Shown here: positions 45,171 through 57,790 of the stretch, one piece after another
Layout of the letters: the number at the start of each line of letters is the position of its first letter
Numbering within the stretch: the stretch's first letter is position 1
Source of the DNA: Timema cristinae
Taxonomy: Eukaryota; Arthropoda; Insecta; Phasmatodea; Timematidae
Assembly: GCA_039000515.1 (NCBI GenBank)
Contig: JBCFYV010000012.1
Span: 6,158,826 to 6,222,825, forward strand
Reading direction: 5' to 3'
DNA length: 64,000 nucleotides
The notes under the pieces: model-generated
What the model saw: only the letters and a program-made list of their open reading frames with translations
What the model was told of the DNA's origin: nothing
The model's database searches: none
Made by a program: the position numbers and the translations under genes

Positions 45171-45391
45171 TGTTTGGTCATACTACTAGGTACATTTTAT
45201 GCTGTGAAAGGAATGTTTACAAATTTTTCATGCTCTATGGTTGGCAGCAGTACTTCTATTTTTTTTTTATATATCTTTGTTGTTGGTTTTTTTTCGTGTT
45301 GGTTATAACTGTATTGGAAAGGTTGTAAATCTTAATTTGTACATTATGGGAAAATTTATTAGTTGAAATGGTCAACATTATTACAATTAAA
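45171..45391 (+). repeat. 3' LTR, truncated
   Basis: Matches 39675-39892 with about 8% differences. The match stops at ACAATTAAA, after which the sequence is A-rich (AATATAAATAAATAAA), so the end may lie at an old polyadenylation point or a deletion. Confidence 0.85.
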
Positions 45392-45858
45392 CAATATAAA
45401 TAAATAAAAAAATAATTGTTAGTCCCCATTTTCCATCCCTATTATTTCCTTAAACGATGTGTGCAAAAATAATATTTCTTCTTCCCTTTCGTTTATCTTA
45501 ATATTTTTGGAAGATTTTAATTAAATATCAAAATAATTCGTCGACAAAGTGACCTTAAAAGTTATAAAACAATAAAGTTATTTATATTGTTACTAATCAT
45601 TGTTTTAAAATATATTCCTAGAATAAAATAAAATATTTTAATTGTATTTCATTAACTAAAATTAATTATTAGTATTTAATTTAAATAATAATCATTCCAC
45701 ACATTAAAAAATTACATTTTGTTGGAATACTCCCCTAGGACCTTTACGCCAGAGAGCTTACCCCATTAGACTGGACACGACGAGTGTGAACTCAGCTTGT
45801 CCTTATTGCTATAATAGGCTACCCGCACAAGGTTCCCCTTCCACCCCACGTTCATATA
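45392..45858. other. Intergenic, nothing recognised
   Basis: Strongly AT-rich; no coding or repeat signature. Confidence 0.45.
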
Positions 45859-45882
45859 CATATATATATATATATATATATC
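45859..45882. repeat. (AT)n microsatellite
   Basis: Short TA run directly next to the 3' end of a minus-strand SINE; it may be its tail. Confidence 0.85.
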
Positions 45883-46116
45883 CATTTATTTGAGGTATGT
45901 ATCTTGTACATTTTGAACAGAATGATTATATCAACACACGACTAATAAACTAACTTAAACCTAGAACAGACACAACATCCAGTCCCCAGCCGTTAATTCA
46001 TCACTGTGAAGGGGAGAACCCACATTTCACCAATGATACATTTTTCGGCCATGACAGGAATTGAACCTGGGACCCTTAGTTAAGTAGACAGACACGCTAA
46101 CAACTGAGCTAAGGTA
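45883..46116 (-). mobile_element. SINE family C, best copy in the window
   Basis: On the minus strand the tRNA-like head reads TTAGCTCAGTTGTTAGCGTG (A box) and CCCAGGTTCAATTCCTGTC (B box). The body follows: CAGTGATGAATTAACGGCTG, GGGACTGGATGTTGTGTCTG and TTTATTAGTCGTGTGTTG. The other family C copies match parts of it. Confidence 0.8.
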
Positions 46117-46238
46117 TAAGACTACGTCTTAGAACCCGGTGGAGATATAAGCATTTTAATCGCGTTATTAATGCAGACTGGATTGAACAAGCTCAAGATT
46201 GATAAGTGAGGTACTTGCGTAAGTGCGGCAATGGACTT

Positions 46239-46455
46239 GCGAGTTCCTAATGCCACTTGCGAGTTCCTAATGCCATTTGCGAGTTCCTAATGCCACTTGC
46301 GAGTTCCTAATGCCACTTGCGAGTTCCTAATGCCACTTGAGAGTTCCTAATGCTACTTGCGAGTTTCTAATACCACTTGAGAGTTTCTAATGCCACTTGA
46401 GAGTTTCTAATGCCACTTGCGAGTTCCTAATGCCACTTGCGAGTTTCTAATGTCA
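46239..46455. repeat. 20-bp minisatellite, about 11 copies
   Basis: Unit GCGAGTTCCTAATGCCACTT, with GAGAGTTTCTAATGC-type variants in the middle and degenerate copies at the end. Confidence 0.95.
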
Positions 46456-46522
46456 TAGCGTATAGGATAGAGGAAGGAAGAATTTAAGAGGCCATCTTAG
46501 CGATGATTAACTGGGATATTTT

Positions 46523-46680
46523 TTAGCAATGCGTCTTTCTACTCTTTAGGGCTATACGCCTATGTAATAATTACCCTAATAGTTCTTAGTGATGAGTAAA
46601 GTTATATTTATAGGAAGTGTACCCACATTTTCGTAGAGAGAGATAGAGTTGAATAACATTTTGGAAAAAGCCAACTTCTC
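46523..46680 (-). mobile_element. SINE family B, 3' part
   Basis: Reverse-strand tail (TAGCAATGCGTCTTTCTACT) and body (GGAAGTGTACCCACATTTTC). Head missing. Confidence 0.6.
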
Positions 46681-47906
46681 TAAAATAACAATTCGCTCTA
46701 GTCCATACCAGAAGATATAGTGTGCATTGTAAACATTATATCTGGCCAGAGTTGGATCTGGGGAATAATATAGTTGTATATACTATTATAAAAATAATTT
46801 TCACCATACAGATTGTATTAAGAGCCCATCTCAACTCACAAATAGCCCCCAGCCAAGGTTGGTATCGAGGCTCAAAACGGAAGTCGTTTCGTGGTGCGAT
46901 TTTCTGTATTGTTATTTAGGAAAATAATCTAGCTTAGACCAATTATACCATACTTTAAAACCAACAAAGCTGAAAATCTATGATTTTAAATTAAAATACT
47001 ATTAAACCGATCTCAATTTCACCTTTGTCAAATAAAGAATGGTGAAAACCACACTTCGGTCAGGGTTATTTTCCCCCGAGCATTTGCATGCATCTAATAT
47101 ATGTTTATGTGGCCAAAATTTTGGTCGCACAAAGTTTATATTTACATAAAGGGTATTCCTTTGAAAATTGAACCGTATATAAAATATATAGTAATATATG
47201 TCTATTTATCCGTGAGATTGTTGCTTAAGTGCTACATACCATTCAGCTTAATAATATAATTTGAATATGGCCACAATAACAAGAATTAAAATTTCAGTTT
47301 AAAATTGTTATAATAGTTTTCACCTGAGATGCTAATTTGGTAATCCTGCAGCTAGTGGTGTTTTCTCTTGACATCTATACCTGAATCTTGACGTGGGAGA
47401 GTCTTGAGTCTATGCCCCTCACGCCATCTCTTTGTCAATCTCTTCGGGCGGGTGGAAATTGGTTGCTTTTTGAAGGAGTGTTTAGGTTAAGCTGCTGGAA
47501 GAAGAAAGGTAGGAATGTGTCTGTAAATACAGAGGCATCACCACCGGGTGGGTGGCCTTTGTTCCGGCCCCTCTTCTCACTATCCAGCACAAGTTTTGAT
47601 CATATAAAGAGTAACTAGGCAACGTATGGGCCACGTAACGCTTGCGGCCCAACATGAAATACACAAAGGCTTGCTAAGTAAAGTAAGATTCTGGTAAGGA
47701 TGAACTTTTAATAAGTACAATCATATTTTTATAGAAAACATATTTAACAGTTTACTTTTTTATTAGTGCTATTTTTACATATGGATAATATATAGGACTA
47801 TCAAAAGTGACAGCTGACTTATAAACAGGCCTACAGAAAAGTAGAGTTAGTGGCATTTCTAGCATTCAGACAAGAAACTTATTATTTTAAAACTGTACTG
47901 TAGTCT
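46681..47906. other. Intergenic, nothing recognised
   Basis: AT-rich apart from a moderately GC-rich part at 47390-47600. Frames at 46722-46919, 47388-47618 (+) and 47482-47664 (-) have no domains. Confidence 0.45.
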
Positions 47907-50900
47907 CACTCCACTGATAATGAGACTGAGTGAGACAGAAGGTGCGATGATCTCATACCTTCTTTGCTACACCTCTCCCCTGATAATGAGACTGAGTGAG
48001 ACAGAAGGTGCGATGTTCTCATACCTCCTTTGCTACATCTCTCTCCACCTCTCACTCCCCTGATAATGAGACTGAGTGAGACAGAAGGTGCGATGTTCTC
48101 ATACCTCCTTTGCTACATCTCTCTCCACCTCTCACTCCCCTGATAATGAGACTGAGTGAGACAGAAGGTGCGATGTTCTCATACCTCCTTTGCTACATCT
48201 CTCCCCACCTCTCACTCCCCTGATAATGAGACTGAGTGAGACAGAAGGTGCGATGATCTCATACCTTCTTTGCTACACCTCTCCCCTGATAATGAGACTG
48301 AGTGAGACAGAAGGTGCGATGATCTCATACCTCCTTTGCTACATCTCTCTCCACCTCTCACTCCCCTGATAATGAGACTGAGTGAGACAGAAGGTGCGAT
48401 GTTCTCATACCTCCTTTGCTACATCTCTCCCCACCTCTCACTCCCCTGATAATGAGACTGAGTGAGACAGAAGGTGCGATGTTCTCATACCTCCTTTGCT
48501 ACATCTCTCCCCACCTCTCACTCCCCTGATAATGAGACTGAGTGAGACAGAAGGTGCGATGATCTCATACCTTCTTTGCTACACCTCTCCCCTGATAATG
48601 AGACTGAGTGAGACAGAAGGTGCGATGATCTCATACCTCCTTTGCTACATCTCTCCCCACCTCTCACTCCCCTGATAATGAGACTGAGTGAGACAGAAGG
48701 TGCGATGATCTCATACCTCCTTTGCTACATCTCTCTCCACCTCTAACTCCCCTGATAATGAGACTGAGTGAGACAGAAGGTGCGATGTTCTCATACCTCC
48801 TTTGCTACATCTCTCTCCACCTCTCACTCCCCTGATAATGAGACTGAGTGAGACAGAAGGTGCGATGATCTCATACCTCCTTTGCTACACCTCTCCCCAC
48901 CTCTCACTCCCCTGATAATGAGACTGAGTGAGACAGAAGGTGCGATGATCTCATACCTCCTTTGCTACACCTCTCCCCACCTCTCACTCCCCTGATAATG
49001 AGACTGAGTGAGACAGAAGGTGCGATGTTCTCATACCTCCTTTGCTACATCTCTCCCCACCTCTCACTCCCCTGATAATGAGACTGAGTGAGACAGAAGG
49101 TGCGATGTTCTCATACCTCCTTTGCTACATCTCTCCCCACCTCTCACTCCCTGATAATGAGACTGAGTGAGACAGAAGGTGCGATGTTCTCATACCTCCT
49201 TTGCTACATCTCTCTCCACCTCTCACTCCCCTGATAATGAGACTGAGTGAGACAGAAGGTGCGATGATCTCATACCTTCTTTGCTACACCTCTCCCCTGA
49301 TAATGAGACTGAGTGAGACAGAAGGTGCGATGATCTCATACCTTCTTTGCTACACCTCTCCCCTGATAATGAGACTGAGTGAGACAGAAGGTGCGATGAT
49401 CTCATACCTTCTTTGCTACACCTCTCCCCTGATAATGAGACTGAGTGAGACAGAAGGTGCGATGATCTCATACCTTCTTTGCTACACCTCTCCCCTGATA
49501 ATGAGACTGAGTGAGACAGAAGGTGCGATGTTCTCATACCTCCTTTGCTACATCTCTCTCCACCTCTCACTCCCCTGATAATGAGACTGAGTGAGACAGA
49601 AGGTGCGATGATCTCATACCTCCTTTGCTACACCTCTCCCACCTCTCACTCCCCTGATAATGAGACTGAGTGAGACAGAAGGTGCGATGATCTCATACCT
49701 TCTTTGCTACACCTCTCCCTAAATGAGACTGAGTGAGACAGAAGGTGCGATGATCTCATACCTCCTTTGCTACATCTCTCTCCACCTCTCACTCCCTGAT
49801 AATGAGACTGAGTGAGACAGAAGGTGCGATGTTCTCATACCTCCTTTGCTACATCTCTCCCCACCTCTCACTCCCCTGATAATGAGACTGAGTGAGACAG
49901 AAGGTGCGATGATCTCATACCTCCTTTGCTACATCTCTCCCCACCTCTCACTCCCCTGATAATGAGACTGAGTGAGACAGAAGGTGCGATGATCTCATAC
50001 CTCCTTTGCTACATCTCTCCCCACCTCTCACTCCCCTGATAATGAGACTGAGTGAGACAGAAGGTGCGATGATCTCATACCTCCTTTGCTACATCTCTCC
50101 CCACCTCTCACTCCCCTGATAATGAGACTGAGTGAGACAGAAGGTGCGATGATCTCATACCTCCTTTGCTACACCTCTCCCCACCTCTCACTCCCCTGAT
50201 AATGAGACTGAGTGAGACAGAAGGTGCGATGATCTCATACCTCCTTTGCTACATCTCTCCCCACCTCTCACTCCCCTGATAATGAGACTGAGTGAGACAG
50301 AAGGTGCGATGATCTCATACCTCCTTTGCTACATCTCTCCCCACCTCTCACTCCCCTGATAATGAGACTGAGTGAGACAGAAGGTGCGATGATCTCATAC
50401 CTCCTTTGCTACATCTCTCTCCCCACCTCTACTCCCCTGATAATGAGACTGAGTGAGACAGAAGGTGCGAGTATGTTTGCTCATTCACCTCTCTTTGTTT
50501 GGGAAATTACTCTCTCTCCACATCTCTCACCTCTCACTCCCTGATAATGAGACTGAGTGAGACAGAAGGTGCGATGTTCTCATACCTCCTTTGCTACATC
50601 TCTCTCCACCTCTCACTCCCCTGATAATGAGACTGAGTGAGACAGAAGGTGCGATGATCTCATACCTCCTTTGCTACACCTCCCCACCTCTCACTCCCCT
50701 GATAATGAGACTGAGTGAGACAGAAGGTGCGATGATCTCATACCTCCTTTGCTACACCTCTCCCCACCTCTCACTCCCCTGATAATGAGACTGAGTGAGA
50801 CAGAAGGTGCGATGATCTCATACCTCCTTTGCTACACCTCTCCCACCTCCACTCCCCTGATAATGAGACTGAGTGAGACAGAAGGTGCGATGATCTCATA

Positions 50901-52240
50901 CCTCCTTTGCTACACCTCTCCCCACCTCTCACTCCCCTGATAATGAGACTGAGTGAGACAGAAGGTGCGATGATCTCATACCTTCTTTGCTACACCTCTC
51001 CCCTGATAATGAGACTGAGTGAGACAGAAGGTGCGATGTTCTCATACCTCCTTTGCTACATCTCTCTCCACCTCTCACTCCCCTGATAATGAGACTGAGT
51101 GAGACAGAAGGTGCGATGATCTCATACCTCCTTTGCTACACCTCTCCCCACCTCTCACTCCCCTGATAATGAGACTGAGTGAGACAGAAGGTGCGATGAT
51201 CTCATACCTCCTTTGCTACACCTCTCCCCACCTCTCACTCCCCTGATAATGAGACTGAGTGAGACAGAAGGTGCGATGATCTCATACCTCCTTTGCTACA
51301 CCTCTCCCCACCTCTAACTCCCCTGATAATGAGACTGATTGAGACAGAAGTTGCGATGATCTCATACCTCCTTTTCTACATCTCTCTCCACCTCTCACTC
51401 CCCTGATAATGAGACTGAGTGAGACAGAAGGTGCGATGATCTCATACCTTCTTTGCTACACCTCTCCCCTGATAATGAGACTGAGTGAGACAGAAGGTGC
51501 GATGTTCTCATACCTCCTTTGCTACATCTCTCTCCACCTCTCACTCCCCTGATAATGAGACTGAGTGAGACAGAAGGTGCGATGATCTCATACCTCCTTT
51601 GCTACACCTCTCCCCACCTCTCACTCCCCTGATAATGAGACTGAGTGAGACAGAAGGTGCGATGATCTCATACCTCCTTTGCTACACCTCTCCCCACCTC
51701 TCACTCCCCTGATAATGAGACTGAGTGAGACAGAAGGTGCGATGATCTCATACCTTCTTTGCTACACCTCTCCCCTGATAATGAGACTGAGTGAGACAGA
51801 AGGTGCGATGTTCTCATACCTCCTTTGCTACATCTCTCTCCACCTCTCACTCCCCTGATAATGAGACTGAGTGAGACAGAAGGTGCGATGATCTCATACC
51901 TCCTTTGCTACACCTCTCTCCACTTCTAACTCCCCTGATAATGAGACTGAGTGAGACAGAAGGTGCGATGATCTCATACCTCCTTTGCTACATCTCTCTC
52001 CACCTCTCACTCCCCTGATAATGAGACTGAGTGAGACAGAAGGTGCGATGATCTCATACCTCCTTTGCTACACTCTCCCCACCTCTCACTCCCCTGATAA
52101 TGAGACTGAGTGAGACAGAAGGTGCGATGATCTCATACCTTCTTTGCTACACCTCTCCCCTGATAATGAGACTGAGTGAGACAGAAGGTGCGATGATCTC
52201 ATACCTCCTTTGCTACACCTCTCTCCACCTCTAACTCCCC
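47907..52240. repeat. 80/66-bp minisatellite with 306-bp higher-order period
   Basis: About 57 units built on TGATAATGAGACTGAGTGAG, ACAGAAGGTGCGATG and CTCATACCTCCTTTGCTACA. Most are 80 bp. The 66-bp form lacks 14 bp of the CACCTCTCACTCCC spacer and carries the linked variant CTTCTTTGCTACACC. Short units start at 47915, 48221 and 48527, exactly 306 bp apart (66 + 3 x 80), and again at 51404 and 51710. Five short units occur in a row near 49240-49560, which makes the 125-residue open frame there. A degenerate unit with inserted sequence lies at 50470-50530. Confidence 0.95.
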
Positions 52241-53614
52241 TCCCCTTTCTGTTTCACTCGGAATTGTTCTTGAAACTTTGAACTTTAGCTAAGTTGACCA
52301 AAACCTCAGAAACGCTATCAAATTTTGTTTTCCTTGCTGTGTTAGAACCAAACAACCCTTTCCTAAAAAAAAGAGTGAGAAAAAAGTGGCTGAGGGGTTG
52401 GCGCTTGCTCTAAATGGCAAACCATGGCCAAGAATAACAGGATTTTGTAAAGTGTACCTTTCTTTACCTTTGGGACAGAAGGCACACCGACAAGAATAAG
52501 ACGTGTCAAAGCTAAATACGGGTAAGAAGTTAATCTGCTTAGCTGAAGAAGTGGCAGTTAAATAGAATTGTTAGTCTAGGTAACTCTCAAATGCGCGTCA
52601 AACTTTGAAATGTCAATCAAAGTTTGCAGAAACGTGTATTTTTATGACTGCGGCACAAATAAACGACTCGAGGGGTGGTCAACAGAAAGTATAGTCTGTT
52701 AACCTCAGTATTTATCTTTTATACCAGTTGAGAAATATTAATTTATGATCCTATCTCACGTCTGATTAACCGTGTTATCATATATATATGTGTGTGTGTG
52801 TGTGTGCGCCTTTTCATACTATGTAATCCTTGTGTATTTTAGCTGTAGTTTTTATAAATCTTTTGTGTTTATATATATAATTTTTGTTAAACTTAATTAT
52901 AGCTGTATTGGTTAAGTGTAAGAAAAAGCGATAGTCTTAACTTTGACATTATAGTCGATGATTATTTTATTATATACAAGCTTATGCTTAATATAAAATC
53001 CAACATGAAGTGCGATTTTCTACCTTCACTTAACAACAAAAAACGTAAATTTAGTTTAGTTGTAATTTCATTTAAAACACATATACAGTAGGGGCCCCTA
53101 TATTCATGAGTAATACGTCCCTAGAGATACCACGGCTTCGTGGTAATACCGAACTATTTTATAATGTGACATTAATGTAGCATACATAAATACAGTAATG
53201 TTTAATTGATAAATTATTCACAGTAAGACATTACCAACATTAAATAATGTACATGATAATAACGTGTACTGTACACTAGTGTACTTACTGTTTTCCAGTA
53301 TTCTTGTTGCGACGATCACATGTGGATGATGATGATGGTGATATGTTAGCACAATACCCACGATGATGTGATGAAGTGGTGTGATGGTGTAGGCATTGCG
53401 ACTTATAAACAGTGTTTTTCTTTAGTTAAAAATAAATAAAGGTTGGGCACCACGGATAACTGTAACTACGGATATTGAGTCAGTGGATACGAAGGCCCTA
53501 CTGCGTTTCAAAAAATCTAAAAAATAAATGATGAGACTGTTTAGTTGGTAATAGTTCCACTTTCTAAAATATAATACAGAAAGACGCACAATGATATTAT
53601 GACTAAACTGACTC
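52241..53614. other. Intergenic, nothing recognised
   Basis: AT-rich with a small (TA)n(TG)n tract at about 52778-52806. No gene signature. The frame 53422-53625 (-) has no domain. Confidence 0.45.
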
Positions 53615-53843
53615 GGTGGCTGCATGATCTAAGGCGTCACTCTTACTATAGATAAGAATACCGATGGAGATTGGGCCTCTAATCCCAGTTGGGTGTATTG
53701 AGGGTGGCGTTTATAGAATTGTTTTCCCCTCTCCCTTCACGCAAATTGGATACACCTCCTCTGAATTCAACCTTCCTCATCCATAGCTCACTAGCGTGAT
53801 TTAGCATGCATATGTATAACCTAAACAGGTAGTTAGATGCCTA
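53615..53843 (+). mobile_element. SINE family B, full order preserved
   Basis: Head GGTGGCTGCATGATCTAAGG, B-box remnant CCTCTAATCCCAG, body TTCACGCAAATTGGATACAC and CTGAATTCAACCTTCCTCAT, and a tail remnant TATAACCTAAACAGGTAGTT. Diverged but complete. Confidence 0.7.
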
Positions 53844-55061
53844 GTCCAAGATGGTTTACCTACTACCTAAATGAGATTATGTTGGGGTTTGATGATCTCT
53901 TAAGGACGCCACTTTTAAAAGATAAATATCCCTACATTTTTAGCCCACCGAAATCCTCCACGTACTCTTGGGGGTACGCGAAATACAGTTTGGGAAGCAC
54001 TGGTGTATGTTATTGATAGCCAGTGATGACGCATATATCTACAAATATAAAGTAAAGCGCTGAGTAATAAAACAAGAATAAATATATAAGAGCTTCAGAT
54101 TAATCTCTTAGCCTAATTGCTTCAGTGGGATGTATTTGTGTCAACGCGACACTGGAAAATAAGATACTTAACTTCCCAAGCAAAAGGACAAGGAAAGTGA
54201 GTTTTAAGAGAATGCAGCAGCATTTTAAGAAATGATAGAAAGTAAAAATTTTAAAAAGTCAGATTACCTCTGGTAAGAATTGAACTATTGCCTTTCGAAT
54301 CTATTCTAGCAAGAAATTAAAATAACTTTGTTTTTGCGTGAATATATTATTTATTGGCTGCTTTATTTTTCATATATTCCAACTCATTTTGGGCTTTTAA
54401 TATTAGATCTAGTCTTGGGCTTTTAATATTAAGTGTTGCTATTATAGGTTAAGTTAGTTTTTAAAGTCATTTTTCTAGTATGAGACATGAGAAAGAAAGT
54501 TTGCGTTGATCTCTCAAATAAATATCGTGTTGATTGCAGAAAAAGTCATCTGTCTTCTAAATTATCCGCCTGATCTTGCTAGTACCCGCCGCACAATACA
54601 GTTTGTGTGAAAGTCTACCTGATTGTCTGCAGGCGCTCATACAGACGCATACCACCACAGCTTAGGTCATTCTTTGGTCACAGATGGCATTCTTATTATT
54701 TATTTTCAATTACGTCATATATTATGACCGCATCATTGAAAATGATTATAAATCAGTTATATCACGATATATTTAAAGGGCGTTCATTAATCAAAAAATA
54801 TGTATCTTTAGGATTTTCGTTTTAATATATCGTTAACAATCAATAGAGAAAATACAACCAGTCCCTATGATGAATGGAGTGAGTTGTGTATACGGTTTTG
54901 TGGGTTAGGCAGATAAGTTCTTTAGTACCTCCTGGCTCAGTGAGGAAAGCAACAGCAAACTACCTCACCCCTCATTTCCCTAGTATATCTCTTTAGTGCT
55001 GCATTGGATTTACAGCTGATGAAGGAACTGTTCAGGAGCCAAACAACTTTCGAGCTGAGTA
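53844..55061. other. Intergenic, nothing recognised
   Basis: AT-rich. The frame 54607-54825 (+) has no recognisable domain. Confidence 0.45.
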
Positions 55062-55163
55062 CATATATACACACATATATACATACATACATACATACAT
55101 ACATACATACATACATACATACATACATACATACATACATACATACATACATACATACACATA

Positions 55164-55197
<34 letters not shown>

Positions 55198-55244
55198 CAT
55201 ACACACTTACATAAATACATACATACATACATACATACATACAA
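55062..55244. repeat. (ATAC)n microsatellite
   Basis: About 180 bp of ACAT/ATAC tetranucleotides with ACAC and ATAT interruptions. It opens four long spurious frames (histidine/threonine/tyrosine-isoleucine on one strand, cysteine/methionine-tyrosine on the other). Confidence 0.97.
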
Positions 55245-55749
55245 ATAGTCCATATTATTAACGATCTATTATAAAAGCTATGTACTAAGAAGGCATTTCA
55301 GAGGAAATGTAGCCCTGTTATCATTGAGATAAGATTTAAATATTAGTGTTAGGTCATATTTAGAACTCCACCCCCAAATGTTCCAGGCTGAAATTCACAC
55401 CTAAGCCTATCAGTCATCAGAAAGACAGTGACCCTGACGTACAACCTTTATACAAAATATAAATTATGTATTATTTTTAAATAAACCCTTCTCGTCATAC
55501 TACCTCTTCTTCAATAATGGTAATTATGGTACAAGATAAGTACAAATTTTGACTGTTAAATTTAATTTGGTTTTGTTCTCGAACGAGTAATGCTAGCCAA
55601 ATATAGTTAATTTTTATAAAAAAATATTAATTATATGCCTAACCTATTATAACCAATAATGGTTTTTTCCCTAATTTATAATTAATATTTTGAGTAAATT
55701 AATCTTTCATTTTTGTTTGGAAGGTTTTAATAATGCTCCTTCCCCTACT
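55245..55749. other. Intergenic, nothing recognised
   Basis: AT-rich non-coding sequence. Confidence 0.45.
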
Positions 55750-55945
55750 TAGGTAGCCGCATAGTCTAAGGTGTCACTCTTGTGTTGGATTAGACTGCCA
55801 ATGACAGGAAGATTGGGGCTTGAATCTTGGTAGGGTCTACTGAAAGTGGTTTTTCAAAATAGTTTTCCACTCAATCTCTATGCAAGTGCGGATACACTTC
55901 CTCTAAATTCAATAATCCCATCCTTAATTCCTAAGCATAATTATT
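55750..55945 (+). mobile_element. SINE family B, 3'-truncated
   Basis: Head TAGGTAGCCGCATAGTCTAA, B box GGGGCTTGAATCTTGG, body TCTCTATGCAAGTGCGGATA. It lacks the tail and runs into a LINE relic, so one of the two inserted into or deleted part of the other. Confidence 0.7.
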
Positions 55946-55957
55946 GTAGTAAGAATA

Positions 55958-57125
55958 CTCAACAGGCGAATGGAACAGAAAATAGTGTGATAGAAGAAGA
56001 CCTATTTGGATTCAGAATAGAAAAAGGAGCTGGAGATGCCATCAGGATGCTGATAATATATTCAGAGAAAGTGTTGGCAGTTAAGGAAGAAGTCTACATT
56101 GATTTCGTCGATTGGCAAAAGGCGTTCGATAAAGTGAAATGGAAGAAACTGATGGAAGTACTCAAGAAGATCGGTATCAACTGTAAGTACAGAAGGCTGA
56201 TTGCAAACGTGTAACTAGGCAGTAAGTAAAGGTGAGGCTGAGTGATGGAAATAACAACAGTGTAGATATATATATTAATGAAGAAGGGATACTGTGTGTC
56301 ACCCAATGTGTTCAACTTGTGTGGAGAGTAGCTGGTCAGGGAAGCCCTAGAGAGACGTGGAAACTTCAAGATAGAAGGACACGTAATCTACATGATAAAA
56401 TACGTAGATGATTTAGCATTTCTGGCAAAAAATAAAAGTGTTGAAGGAAATGATAGACTAGCTGGTGGAGATAGGGAGAAGATATGGCATGGAGATCAAC
56501 ATTGAGAAGTCAAAAGTGATGGGGATTTCAAAAAAATTAAGAGTTGCTGAAAATAAAAATTGGATACCAAGAGTTGGAAAATATAGATAATTTCAAGTAC
56601 CTGAGAAGTTTGCTGACAAAGAATGCCTACTGCACCAAGGAAATTAAGTCGATGATCGTCACGGCCAAGGGTTCTTTCAAAGAGAAGAGCAGCAAGTTGA
56701 GTTTGGAACTGAGGGAAACACTTATTAAATACTACTTTAGGAGCATCGCGCTGTATGGAGCAGAAAATTGGACTATTTGGAAGATGGAAAATAAATACTC
56801 GGAGATCTTTGAAATGTGGTGCTGGAGAATACTCTAGAAGATTAGGAAGACAAACATGATGACAAAAGAAGAAGTCCTAAGAAAATTGGGTGAGAAGAGA
56901 ATAATTTTGTATATGATTCTCTGATGCAAAGTACACTGGATCGGACATACCTTTAGGAGGAACTGTCTTCTGCACGACGTCAGAGAAGAAAAGGTTGAGG
57001 GAAAGGGAAACTTAGGAAAAAGGAGGATTCAAATATTGAATGACTTGAAGGCTAGAAGAAAATTATGGAATCTGAAGGGTAGGCAGAGGACAAGGCTCAT
57101 TGGCGATCTAAATTCAGTGACAAAA
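55958..57125 (+). pseudogene. Non-LTR retrotransposon reverse-transcriptase relic
   Basis: Reading piecewise on the plus strand: FGFRIEKGAGDAI and VYIDFVDWQKAFDKVKW (start of the palm, first catalytic aspartate; frame to 56214), YVDDLAF (the xxDD box, about 56400), FKYLRSLLT, IALYGAENW and FEMWCWR (frame 56544-56837), then WIGHTFRRNCLLHD (about 56938). The order matches the endonuclease-reverse-transcriptase LINEs common in arthropods. Frameshifts and stops break it, and the 5' endonuclease part is absent, as in a 5'-truncated insertion. The clade is not assigned. Confidence 0.85.
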
Positions 57126-57139
57126 GGAATGAACCTATC

Positions 57140-57325
57140 ATAAGACAGAACACTTAATATATAATTATGCATGCATATATTAATTACGCTAATATGCTAG
57201 GAATAAGGAAGGTGGAATTTAGAGTAATTGTACCTGTCATTGCTTGAAGGGAGGAGAAGAAATCCTTTAGGATAAAAACCCTTCAATATACCTGAATGAG
57301 ATTCAATCACTAGCCTTCACGTCAT
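57140..57325 (-). mobile_element. SINE family B, diverged
   Basis: Reverse-strand body (AGAGTAATTGTACCTGTCAT, ATCCTTTAGGATAAAAACCC) and a worn B box (GAGATTCAATCACTAG). The tail is reduced to TAAGACAGAACACTTAATAT. Confidence 0.55.
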
Positions 57326-57560
57326 CAGAAGAACAGACTAAATAAGCTTGAAATTTTGACAGTGCAGCCCTTGGAGTGGGTAATTTTGTAAATAATAAAT
57401 ATAGATAAAAAATAAAAATGAGCAAAATTTTCTTTCTTGTTTTCACTATTACGTTTTTTTTAAATCTTACATAAAACAAAGTTTTAATGGTGGATATTTT
57501 TACATCGATATTATGATGAATCTTGACATTTAATGTTCTCCCGTACCAATACAAGTAGGA
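57326..57560. other. Intergenic, nothing recognised
   Basis: AT-rich. The frame 57303-57554 (-) has no domain. Confidence 0.4.
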
Positions 57561-57564
57561 TTTA

Positions 57565-57642
57565 TTTCCCTATGTCTGTCCCTAGGACCACAATCAAGGT
57601 AGTTCGATGGATTTAGTTCAAACTTGATATGTATATGGTATG
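57565..57642 (+). repeat. Interspersed repeat fragment beside the 44-bp array
   Basis: CTATGTCTGTCCCTAGGACC then GATGGATTTAGTTCAAACTT resembles 26040-26095. The 44-bp array begins immediately after it, suggesting the array grew from this repeat's edge. Confidence 0.5.
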
Positions 57643-57790
57643 TATGGTGGTATTTTATACATAGTCATCCCTCGGGTAATATATTTAAATGTGGTATGAT
57701 TTGTACGGTCATTCCTCAGGCAATGTGTTTAAATGTGGTATGATGTGTATGGTCATTCCTCAGGTTATGTGTTTAAATGTGGTATAATAT
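57643..57790. repeat. 44-bp minisatellite, left part
   Basis: About three and a half units with the same sequence as 59607-62215. The part ends in GGTATAATAT where the LTR-like element begins. Confidence 0.93.

Larger units (their letters stand above)
39675..45391 (+). mobile_element. BEL/Pao LTR retrotransposon, defective
   Basis: Two direct repeats (39675-39892 and 45171-45391, roughly 8% different by eye) enclose gag and pol in BEL/Pao order: gag with zinc knuckle, aspartic protease, reverse transcriptase, RNase H, integrase. It is interrupted by several stops and frameshifts. The 3' end of pol is deleted, with the integrase frame running straight into the 3' repeat. The 3' repeat matches only the first 220 bp or so of the upstream one. 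I could not identify the primer-binding site or a flanking duplication. Confidence 0.92.

Noticed and set aside
40182..45308. BEL/Pao element as an intact retrovirus-like gene set
   Set aside because: Several in-frame stops, frameshifts, an altered catalytic residue and a deleted 3' end make it non-functional.
49201..49578. 125-residue frame with a 22-residue repeat
   Set aside because: A chance run of five 66-bp units; neighbouring 80-bp units break the frame.
54937..55261. Cysteine/methionine/tyrosine-rich and histidine/threonine-rich frames
   Set aside because: These are translations of an (ATAC)n microsatellite.
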